Below are positions 9,461 to 18,385 of a stretch of 64,000 nt of DNA, piece after piece (the first letter of the stretch is position 1; each line of letters begins with the position of its first letter). The stretch lies in assembly GCF_000316115.1 (NCBI RefSeq), contig NZ_JH993797.1, forward strand, positions 6,731,961 through 6,795,960. The letters are read 5' to 3'. The notes under the pieces are model-generated. The model did not search any database, was not told the DNA's origin, and worked only from the letters and a program-made list of their open reading frames with translations. The translations under genes and the position numbers were made by a program. This stretch comes from Leptolyngbya sp. PCC 7375 (GTDB lineage: Bacteria; Cyanobacteriota; Cyanobacteriia; Phormidesmidales; Phormidesmidaceae).

Positions 9461-9882
9461 GGCCATAATTTCCGGAATCGACCACTAGCATTGCCGGAAT
9501 TACCCCGGTCGTAATTTCCGGAATCGACGGCTCAGGTGACTGAAGCCACGGTGGCCATAATTTCCGGAATCCATACTGAGCATTGTCGGCATCACTCCGG
9601 CCATAATTTCCGGAATAAGCGATTCCAGGGGCACACCTGAGTCCGAGCTCCAGCCCTGATCTAGCACTGATGCCGCCGACTCAATCCCGTCTGTGACGGG
9701 ACGATCCCGAGAGAATTGTCTGGGTCTCTAAATCGTTGAACCATCTATCGCTCCTAGCAACTGAACACCTGTATAGAGTCTCATCGTGCAATTGCCAAAC
9801 AGGCAGATTACGCACAAAAAGAGACTGTTGTCAGCGGCCATAATTTCCGGAATCACTCCGGCCATAATTTCCGGAATTCACA
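9461..9882. repeat. Right terminal repeat array of the IS21-type element
   Basis: Six copies of GGCCATAATTTCCGGAAT, near 9461, 9507 (GGTCGTAATT variant), 9553, 9599, 9836 and 9860. The first four are spaced 46 bases apart; a gap of about 215 bases precedes the last two. Orientation is opposite to the left-end copies. The regular 46-base spacing (just over four helical turns) suggests phased transposase binding. Confidence 0.85.
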
Positions 9883-10351
9883 CCTCAAAGGGAAATGCAT
9901 AGAGGTGTTGCCCTTCACGACTTTTCCAGGTTTCAATGAGGAGTTCTTGCTCTTCTGGTAAATGGGAGATGCGATCCTGTGCTGCCAGAATTGGCATGAT
10001 ACATTCAACTTCGGGACTGATTTGAGCTCCTGATTTAATTTGAGTGATTTGCTGTCGCAGATGGTGGCTTAAACAATCAGAAATTGCAAGATTACCCCCA
10101 GTCCATACAGGCACTGTTGTCGACTTTTTGCGAGTATTTTTTACATAGAGCACCATGTCTTTCATCTGGAAAAACTCCAATTGCCGACCAGCAAAGAAGA
10201 ATACATCACCCTTCTTTAAGCGTGAGACAAATCCCTCGTCAACGAAACCCAGCTTCCGGCGATTGGTATAGACTACCTGCACCTGCTGATTGCCCGTAAT
10301 TGTGCCAATACTCAGACGATGTAAACGAGAGATTTGTGCTGTGGAGACTCT
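9883..10351 (-). pseudogene. Ligase-associated DEXH helicase, middle fragment
   Basis: Reads from YYRVSTAQISRLHRLSIGTI to FPFE, matching the region after the helicase core in Lhr-like ligase-associated helicases (winged-helix/DUF4921-like part). At its start the frame joins the N-terminal fragment across the IS4-type insertion (target GTAGTAACC at 10352-10360). At its end it joins the C-terminal fragment across the IS21-type insertion (target CCTCA). The apparent methionine start at 10375 lies inside the IS end and is not natural. Confidence 0.85.
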
Positions 10352-10461
10352 GTAGTAACCCTTAAAGGGTGACAAGGAACTTAAAGTCTATATTTGGCAA
10401 TGATTTGGGAAAATAGGAAGGCAAAAAAATAGGGGACTATGCATCCCCCACAAAAAATAAA

Positions 10462-11308
10462 ATGTTGCCTTCAGTATACCAAACCATCTGCCGTAAGCAT
10501 CTGAGCGAGTCGCAGTATCTAACGCTAGAGCTGGTGTTACTTTTGATACAAGCTCATCGTCAAGTCACGCTCGGAACGTTAGCCAGTCTATTTCCTCAAC
10601 CGATCAAATATGCGAGTCGTAAACGGAACCTACAACGGTTTTTAGTCCTCCCTCGTCTGAGCCTTAAAGTGTTGTGGTTTCCGTTGATCAAATATTGGAT
10701 TCGCCAAGCTCAAACCGGTCATTGTCTCAATCGAGATCAGCGTCGTCGGTTAAAAAAAAGCTCATCAGAAGTATGGATATTGGTTGATTGCGATAGACCG
10801 AACGCAATGGAAAGAGCGTAATCTGTTTATGGTGACCCTGGTATGGGGCACCCATGCATTACCCCTATATTGGGAGCTATTAGATCATGTCGGCAACAGT
10901 AATCTGAGGACCCAAGAACGAGTCTTAAAAATCGCTCTGAAATTATTGAAACACTATCCAACGTTGGTGATAGGAGACCGAGAATTTCATAGTCCAAAAT
11001 TGGCTGAATGGCTGGACCAACAAGGGGTATACTTTGCCTTGCGTCAGAAAAAAGACTTCCACTTCCAACCACACCCTGGTGACGAGTACCAAGTCCTCAA
11101 AGACCAAGGATTCAAGCCGGGCATGTCTCAATTTTATGTCGGCATTAGAGGGAATAAAGGAGACGGATTAGGTCCCTTTAATCTGGCTGTTTATTGGAAA
11201 CGTAAGTACCGCAAGAAAGGACCGAAAGACCCCTGGTATATCCTGACAAATCTCCCCACCCTCAAACAAACCTTAAAGATTTATCGTTGTCGCTGGGGGA
11301 TAGAGATA
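10462..11308 (+). pseudogene. IS4-type DDE transposase, N-terminal part with frameshift
   Basis: The first frame (10462-10821) gives the N-terminal domain and ends beyond VWILV. The second frame continues from there with LIAIDRTQWKERNLFMV, the first catalytic aspartate region, to RCRWGIE. A one-base shift near 10782 is needed to join them. The second aspartate is in TLVIGDREFH. The C-terminal part, with the YREK-like region, is displaced to 13860-14220 by the nested element, so this copy cannot encode an active transposase. Confidence 0.8.
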
Positions 11309-11428
11309 CGCCAGCCTCAATACCCCCATAGTCATCTCCCTCTTTATGCCGAGGTTGCTTAGTCATAGGCTGATGGTTTTCCATTTGTATTCTCCGGTGA
11401 AGAGTTAACAGTGACGGTGTGAGGAGGG

Positions 11429-13557
11429 TTACTCAGGTGGGATTGCAATCGTGGGCACTTTGCCTTTCCAACGTTGCCGTAGAATGTCACCGACAGGCCG
11501 TTGCCGATGGGTTCTTAATCGTTCCAGTTCAATCTCATCGGCCCAAATGATCCAGTGTTTTGGGGACGTGGGTTGCTGCCGGGCTTTGACCCAACCACGT
11601 CGCACCCAGTTGTATAGGGTCACGGTGGGCATCCCCAGCGTGACCGCTAACTCAGGGAGCCACCACTCATGCTCAGAAAGGGGCTCTCTGGCTTTAGGCA
11701 ATGGACGAGGCCGGAGTCCGAGATGGCGTATCAAGGTTTGGACGATTTCTCGAGTGAAGGTTTGACGTCGTTTGGGTGGACGAAACCCTTCTTGATGCAA
11801 GCAGTCAACTATTTCATCGGTTGTTAAATTGGCCTCGACCAGTTGCTCTAGCCGCTCACATAACTGAGGGTAGTAACTCAGTTGTGTCCATTTTGCCACC
11901 GGACGAATAATTTGAGCTTGACAGGAGAATCCTCCCGACCACTCAATCATAACCTGAACCTGTTCACTTGTGCCTTCAACAGTGACAATGATTTTATCAA
12001 TCACCTGCCGGATGATTTCTTTGCGTTGAGCCTGAGTTGTTGTTGGCACAGACCATAAGGCAGGCAGGTCTTGAGCAAGTCTTCGAATCTGTTGTTGTTG
12101 GTCGGGTGATAGTTGTTTGGGCTTCTCGCAACAAAAACGTTCATAGTCTTCTTGGAGTTGTTGTTGAGCTTGCAATTTAGCTTCCCATTCTTGGGCTAAT
12201 TGTCTGGCGACCAAACGGTTCTCTGGCTCTACTAACTGGTAATGTCGTCTGGCTCTATCAGTCTCAAATTGGGCTCTCTCAAGTCGTTGGTGCCACACCT
12301 TGTCGAGTTCTAATCGGTCTTCTTCAAGATGTCTTGCAGCGGCCAGTGACAACTCTAATGCGGCGGGTTCCAGGGCCTGTAAAACTTGGTCAACAACATA
12401 CTCATCTAAACAAGCACCCGACAAGTGTTGGCAAATCTCACCCCCATAATCGACTTTCTCTCGGGCGCAGATATAGCGATGATGATCTTGTCCATGGGAA
12501 TACTGAACCGCCATGCGACCCCCACATCGACCACACACTAACAACCCACACAGTAACCCAACCCCTTGACGGGGATGTCCTTGTTCATTACTGCGGTTCT
12601 GATTGGACTTGAGTTGAGCAATATTCTGCTGGTATTTTTCCCAGCTAATGTACGCCGGATGGTGATCTTTGATCAAGACCAGCCATTCCTCGCAAGGCTT
12701 AACTACTCTGCCGGTATGAGGTCGTCCCGCTTTCTTTTTTCGAGGGTCTACTCGTCTGCGTCCATAGGCATAGGCCCCAGCATAGGTTGGATGTCTCAGG
12801 AGATTTTGCAATGTCGCTCGATTGGGCCGATGCCATTCTAAATCGCCTTTTGTCGGTCCCGATAATACCGTACCCCAATCTGAATATGATGGGTCACTAG
12901 GTACTGGAGTACGGCATTGAGGGTCCCCAATTCCTCAAATTTTCTGAAGATCAGCTGCACCACCTGTTGTACTTGTTCGTCTGGGTCAAAGTGTATTTCC
13001 CCAGAGGGACGACGCACATAGCCGATGGGCACATTGAAGCCCAATTCCCCTCGTTCAGCTTTGTTACGCTTTCCCTGAATCATTCGCTGTTTGAGGATGT
13101 GGAGCTCTATCTCCGAGAACGATCCTTTCAACCCAAGCAAGAGCCTGTCGTTGTAATCACTCGGATTATAGATGCCGTCCAGGTCGGCTATCAGTGTGCC
13201 GAATAGGGCACAGATTTCCAACAGTTGATGCCAATCTTTCGATGAACGGGCCAACCGGGACATCTCTACTCCTAATATTAACCCCACATGATTGAGACCC
13301 ACTTCACTGACAAGACGTTGAAAGCCTAAACGTCCTTCAGCGCTACTGCCTGACTTTCCTAAATCATCATCAATGGTCAGCACACGCTCGGCTCTCCAGC
13401 CTAGGGCTTCGGCTCGCCCCACTAATCCATACTGGAGTCGGGTCGGATTCTTGATGGTCGCTCACCTGCTGCAAGGTTGACTGACGAACATAGACCACCG
13501 CTAACCGGTCCAGATGATGGGCTTGTATTTTTTCTTGAAGGCCAGTGGCTGCTATTC
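11429..13557 (-). pseudogene. Large serine recombinase, broken by two frameshifts
   Basis: The N-terminal catalytic segment VVYVRQST (about 13500) carries the nucleophile serine. An extra base near 13440 then shifts into the frame at 13422-12838 (resolvase core with EMSRLARSS, then the recombinase domain). A second shift near 12845 separates it from 12811-11429, which has the zinc-ribbon CGRCGG motif and a coiled-coil. The reconstructed order is that of a TnpX/integrase-type large serine recombinase. No ATG is available at its expected start, and several frames must be joined, so it is probably inactive. Confidence 0.8.
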
Positions 13558-13804
13558 GTTGGGAGACTCATTCGTCACCTCCTGTCCTGACTGGGCACTC
13601 AGATGATTCTCCAGCAGTTGGCTCAAGACATTGATCAGTCTCTGCCGCTTCAGTTGCGGCAACCGTTGCCACAGCTCCTTCCTCGGAGGACAGGCAGACG
13701 GGGGGACTCGTTTCGCTCTGACATGGATATTCTTCCTTTTCGTGCAATGGCTCACTTGCCTTTATTTTGGCGACGAGTTCAACCAAGCGGAGTAACCCCC
13801 TCAA
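13552..13804 (-). pseudogene. Small ORF upstream of the serine recombinase, probably frameshifted
   Basis: Two overlapping minus frames make sense only together: the start of one (LLRLVELVAKIKASEPLHE) and the end of the other (KELWQRLPQLKRQRLINVL to SPNE). They would join at a C-rich run. The stop overlaps the presumed recombinase start, which suggests translational coupling. I do not recognise a family; a helper protein of the element is one possibility. Confidence 0.4.
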
Positions 13805-13859
13805 TCTAACGGTAGGGTATTGAGAAGGCTTCGTCTTTATAGGGGTATTATGGCTGGCG

Positions 13860-14220
13860 CATTGAACAATTTTTTAAAGATTGTAAAACCGGGGGCTATC
13901 ACCTGGAGGATACCAAGGTGAACGACCGTCGCTTTTTAGCCTTGGTGGTGGTCATTGTGCTCGCCTATAGTTTGGCTACAATGCACGGACAACGCATGCA
14001 AGCATTACGGATAGACGATTACGCTGGATGTATCAAAAGACACTCGACCAAGGCTCCCTATCACAGTGATTTTAGCTTGGGTTTGTATGGGCAACGGTGG
14101 ATATATGCCATGGATATATGGGCGGATTCGGCCTTGAAGTTGATCGCTCTCAAACCTAATAAACGACTCTATTTTCAACGGGGTTTTCTTGCTCTGTCCC
14201 TTATGGAACACGCTTTATAG
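13860..14220 (+). pseudogene. IS4-type transposase, C-terminal part
   Basis: Continues the transposase after the nested element: IEQFFKDCKTGGYHLEDTKV contains the catalytic glutamate region of the IS4 superfamily, followed by LALVVVIVLAYSLATMHG and a C-terminal tail. It ends 20 bases before the IS end at 14240. Separated from its N-terminal half by 2.55 kb, it has no start of its own; GTG at 13918 gives only a truncated product. Confidence 0.8.
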
Positions 14221-14240
14221 CTACGCTGTCACCCTTTAAG

Positions 14241-15608
14241 GTAGTAACCATTGTCGAGCATCAGCTTTTGATAACGGGGATAGGCTTTGAGGCAACGTCC
14301 GCCTTTTTCGAGAAAGTCCAGCATCCATGCAAATACGGCATCGCTAATATCCTGAAATGCCACGGTTTTACGGATAGACGCTAGGGTAGCTTCAGGGTCA
14401 AAACCATCACCACAGGCTAGGGTGACTAGATGCTGAGTGAGGACATCGTAAGGTAACCGCAGGGCATGGCGGGATTCGATATCGCCCTGTGCCAACCCCT
14501 GACGAAAGGCCGCGATTTCGAGTAGTTCTAATGCATTAGTGGGTAGAAAAAAGACCTCGGACGTGCCGCCAGGTTGATGGGCAGAACGACCTGCTCGTTG
14601 CAGCAGTCGGGCTAAGTTTTTGGCGCTGCCAATCTGTACAATCCGTTCCACTGGCTGAAAGTCAACACCCAGATCCAGAGATGAGGTACAGATGACCCAT
14701 TTAAGTTCACCACTTTTGATATCTGCTTCAATGGCCTGACGCTCAGTTAGATTAATGGAGCCGTGATGTAGTGCCATGGGGCAGTCTGGTGCGGCAAAGC
14801 TGAGGGCCTGGAACCAGCGTTCGGCTTGCGATCGTGTATTGGTAAAAATCAGTGTCGATTTCTCTGTTTCAAGACTATCCACTAACTCTTGAAATAGATG
14901 CAGCCCTAGATGTCCTGCCCAGGGAAAACTATCCACCGATTCCGGCAGAATGCTATGAATGTGGGTATCACGGCGAATATCAGACTGAATAATCACTGGC
15001 TTGGATTCTAGCCCTACCGCTGTTTGAGCCGCTTCCTCCAGATTGCCAAGGGTTGCAGAAATCGCCCAGGTTTTTAGATTGGGTTGTAGTAACCGCAACT
15101 GAGCCAGACCTAGCTCCGTTTGGGTACCCCGCTTCGAACTCATGAGTTCATGCCACTCATCCAAAATCACGGTCCGCAAGTTACCAAATCGCTGACGCGC
15201 CCCTTTGTAGGACAGCAGCACCGATAGAGACTCAGGTGTAGTAATCAAAATCTCAGGCAGTTTCTTCTTTTGTCGCGACTTCTGGGATGCCTTAGTATCC
15301 CCAGTGCGAGACTCTACCTGGAGTGGCCAGCCCATTTCTGTAATAGGCTTTTGGATGGCTTGCTCAATGTCGCGAGATAGAGCTCGTAGGGGTGTGATGT
15401 AGAGTAGCTGTAGGCCGTGACCAGGATTAACCAGCATGTCGGCAATGGGTCCCATGACGGCTGCATAGGTTTTACCGGAGCCAGTAGGTACCTGAATTAG
15501 ACCACTTTTGCCTGCCAGGTAAGCTTCCCAGGTTTCTTTTTGAAAGGGTAAGGGTTTCCATTTCTGGCGTTTGAACCAGGTCAAAATTGGCGATAGGGTG
15601 ATTGCCAT
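14241..15608 (-). pseudogene. Ligase-associated DEXH helicase, N-terminal fragment
   Basis: Carries the complete ATPase core of an Lhr-like helicase: Walker A PTGSGKT (41-47), DEWH box (150-153), SAT (184-186), and the motif V/VI region with DLGVDF and QRAGRSAHQ. In other bacteria this protein works with PdeM and an ATP-dependent ligase in DNA repair. The natural frame continues after NGYY into the fragment at 10351. The insertion adds only LKG and a stop, so a truncated two-RecA-domain protein of about 459 residues could still be made. The start at 15608 follows ligase-associated helicases. Confidence 0.9.
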
Positions 15609-15942
15609 GGATACTTAACCTGGATTTTAAATGCCTTGCCTACAAAAAATTGCCCAGGTCACCCACAAGGGGATGGAAACTCGGATTCTGTGAATTTGGA
15701 TCGAAATCCTGGTCCTCTCCTCCATTGTCTATCTCCTTTAGTCCCTCTTGTCTTCATCCTCCGCCCACTATGAGGCCTTTGCTTTGCCCAGGGTATAGCC
15801 ATGGCAAAACCCTCAAAACCGATGAAATTTCTTACCCCAAACTTACCCCATAAATTGATCTAAATTAGAACTTACGCATTGACAAAATAGCAAAGCTATG
15901 AAGTGATATAGGTGTCCCTATCTGTTCCTGTCTAACCCAGCG
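15609..15942. other. Intergenic region, no supported gene
   Basis: About 330 bases upstream of the helicase and the IS701-type transposase. Short frames on both strands lack starts with ribosome-binding sites. The sequence AACTTACGCATTGACA near 15867 may be the left inverted repeat of the IS701-type element. I looked for a ligase-like C-terminus upstream of the helicase and did not find one. Confidence 0.45.
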
Positions 15943-16500
15943 ATGCGTGAGCTATCCAAACCGTCAACGGCGCATTGCAACTGTAGCCTCTACACCTTAT
16001 TCCTGATGGCAGAGCCCAAATATGTCAGCTGTGTTCGGTTAGCGGAAATCCTGGAAGACGTGAGTCACGATAGTGTGAATCGGTTTTTATTACGAGAACG
16101 TTACACACCCGAAGATTTATTCAACGAAGTAAAAGAGGAGATCACATTAGTCGGTGGCACGTTGAGTGTGGATGATAGCGTTGAAGATAAACCCTATCGA
16201 GACCAGAAAAAGAGTGCCTTCGTGGGCTATTTTTGGTCAGGCAAACATAAACGGACAGTCAAAGGGATTAATCTCATTACATTGTACTACACTGATCTAT
16301 CCGGGCATTCATATCCCGTTAACTTTCGCATTTACGATAAACGGGAGGGTAAAACCAAAAACGACTATTTCAGAGAGATGGTGCTCGACGTCAAGCAGTG
16401 GGGTATTAAACCGACCTGGGTGACGGGCGATAGTTGGTATTCAAGTCTTGAGAATCTGAAGTTTCTCAGAAACGAGAAAGTGGGTTTTCTATTCGGGATT

Positions 16501-18198
16501 GGGTGTGATTCTTTTAGGGTAAAGGTTTGCAACGCAGATTAAGTCTATTGAATAGAATTTGGTAGATTTTAGGGGTCTGAAAGTTCAATCTATCTCTCAA
16601 AAAAGAGATAGATTCGACGAAAAAAAATAATTGTCTCGTGTGCCTGTATCCTCTCCATTCGAATCATGCCAACAGACCTAAGTCTTAGCTTTTTTTGAGT
16701 CAGCGTTAGCGCAGTTTAATGAACTCGTCGATAGGTTGAGTTCAGCTGATAGCCAAAAATTGGGAGCATGGAAAAACTAGAACGTTATATCCATGAGTCG
16801 GGCACAGAACTTTTGCGACGGTTATATCAAGGCCATCTCGACTTGCGTTACGCATCAGAGGACTACCAAAGCGAGGTCGTCGGTAGCGATGGAGAAACCC
16901 GCCCCCATCGTCGAAAACAGACCCAACGGAACCTCGAAACGCTGTTTGGGGAAGTGACCTTAAACCGAGTGGGATACAGCACCCAAAAACCTGAGGTCAG
17001 TGCCCTGTACCCGTCAGATGGGATCTTGAATTTGCCGCCGGACAAATACTCGGATGAACTCCGAAAACGAGTCGCGGTGGAAGCGTCGAAAGTATCGTTT
17101 TCAGAAACGAGTCGGACCATAAGCTCGACGACAGGGGGGCGATTGGTAAACGCCAATGTGAAGAGGTGACGGTAAAAGTGGCCCAAGACTTTGAGGACTT
17201 TTATGCTCAACGGGCGATAGACCGACGAGTTGCCAGTGATGAGCTATTAGTGATTACCACTGATGGTAAGGGGATTGTGATGCATCCATCAGATCTGCGA
17301 GAAGCCACGGCCAAAGCCGCTCAAAAGGCCAAGGACTCACCGTCAAAACGTACTCGCTTAAGTCCCGGTCAAAAGCGTCAGCGTAAACGAATGGCCACAG
17401 TCGCATCGGTGTATCATGTGCCTCGATACCCCCGTCAAGCCGACGATATCATCGGTGACCAACGGGACCCGCCCGTGCGACCAGTGATTAGTGACAAACG
17501 AGTGTGGGCCAGTGTTGAGCAAGACGCTAAAACGGTCATTGAACATGCGTTTGTCGAAGCCTCGACTCGAGACCCGGACCATCAACGCGACTGGGTTGTC
17601 CTGGTAGATGGTGAACTCCATCAATTAGCCACACTCAACGCCATGGCCCGAAAGCAAGACGTGACGGTGACTATCGTGCTCGATTTCATTCATGTTCTCG
17701 AATATGTTTGGAAAGCGGCTTTTGTTTCTTCTCATCTGGTAGTGAGGAGGCCGAGACTTGGGTCCAAGAGAGAGCCTTACGCATTCTACAAGGTAAAGCC
17801 AGTGATGTGGCGGCCGGTATTCGGCGTAGCGCCACCCTACAAAATCTAGACACAAAAGCACGAGAGAACGTTGACGAGTGCGCTGATTATTTGTTGAAAA
17901 ATCGGCCGTATTTGTTGTATGACGAGTACTTAGATCGGGGGTATCCCATTGCCTCAGGTGTGATTGAAGGCGCGTGCAGGCATTTAGTCAATGACCGCAT
18001 GGAGATCACCGGTGCCCGCTGGCGCTTAGATCGTGCTGAAGCCGTTCTGCGGATTCGCGCACTCAGAGCCAGTGATGATTTCGAGGCCTATTGGGAGTTT
18101 CACAAAGTCCAAGAGTTCAAACGCAATCATGCCAATAAGTTTCTCGAACCGGAGAGATTCTTGACTGCTTAATGCTTTACAGAGAAAGAGCCGCACCC
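16501..18198. mobile_element. ISKra4-type element, copy 1
   Basis: 1698 bp with related ends GGGTGTGATTC and (inverted) GGGTGCGGCTC, flanked by the 9-bp target duplication TTCGGGATT (16492-16500 and 18199-18207). It lies inside the IS701-type transposase gene. A nearly identical inverted copy is at 21619-23313. Confidence 0.92.
16666..18172 (+). pseudogene. ISKra4-type transposase, copy 1, frameshifted
   Basis: Homology runs from the ATG at 16666 (MPTDLSLS) to FLEPERFLTA at 18172 but in several frames. Compared with copy 2 it has an extra T near 16695, an extra A near 16760 and one G fewer in the G run near 17137. A further shift in the GCGGCTTTTG sequence near 17718 is shared by both copies. 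DDE-type motifs are visible (VLVDGELHQ, CRHLVNDRMEITGARW). The copy is inactive unless the shared site is a programmed frameshift and the private indels are errors. Confidence 0.85.
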
Positions 18199-18385
18199 TT
18201 CGGGATTGCCGATAATCGAAAGGTCTCTTTGGAACGTGGCAAGCTAGTGCAGGTAAAGAGTTTAGAGATTCCAGAATCGGGATTAGTGGTGTATCTCAAG
18301 GAGTTTGGCTGGGTTAAGGTGCAAAATGATGTCCCCCTCGGCGGCGGAATGATGTGCGCTTCGGCGGCAAAATGATGCTCTCCTC

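Larger units (their letters stand above)
4207..9882. mobile_element. IS21-type insertion carrying two istA/istB pairs
   Basis: Both ends start TGTG and carry inverted copies of GGCCATAATTTCCGGAA. The element is flanked by the 5-bp direct repeat CCTCA (4202-4206 and 9883-9887). TG...CA ends, multiple terminal repeats and a 4-8 bp duplication are typical of IS21. At 5676 bp it is about twice a normal IS21 and contains two unrelated transposase pairs, so one IS21 probably sits inside another. Which pair owns the outer ends cannot be decided by eye. It interrupts the helicase gene in the FPFEG region. Confidence 0.85.
11309..13859. mobile_element. Serine-recombinase element with terminal inverted repeats
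   Basis: The ends match as imperfect inverted repeats (left 11309-11331, right 13837-13859), sharing CGCCAGCC then AATACCCC with two-base gaps. The 2.55-kb insert separates the two halves of the IS4-type transposase at WGIE. It carries only a broken large serine recombinase and a small upstream ORF. I see no clean target duplication; the flanks GGGATAGAG and GCATTGAA both seem to encode the same G-I-E, so some target sequence may have diverged or been replaced. Confidence 0.65.
10361..14240. mobile_element. IS4-type insertion in the helicase gene, itself carrying a serine-recombinase element
   Basis: The ends are CTTAAAGGGTGACA and its inverted copy, TGTCACCCTTTAAG. The 9-bp direct repeat GTAGTAACC flanks the element at 10352-10360 and 14241-14249. 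Subtracting the nested element (11309-13859) leaves about 1329 bp, a normal size for such an IS. It lies in the helicase codons for NGYYRV. Confidence 0.9.
15943..18319 (+). pseudogene. IS701-type transposase, interrupted by ISKra4 copy 1 and truncated
   Basis: The N-terminal 186 codons (15943-16500) read MAEPKYVSCVRLAEIL, VDDSVEDKP and WVTGDSWYSS to VGFLFGI, typical of IS701-group DDE transposases. After removal of the ISKra4-type copy and one TTCGGGATT target copy, the frame continues at 18208 with ADNRKVSLERGKLVQVK to FGWVKV. It then ends abruptly at the 68-bp repeat (18320). The rest of the transposase and the right IS end are missing. Confidence 0.85.

Noticed and set aside
15602..15853. 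An 83-codon plus frame next to the helicase start
   Set aside because: No ribosome-binding site; overlaps the helicase start region; no similarity that I can recognise, and no ligase C-terminus on the other strand.
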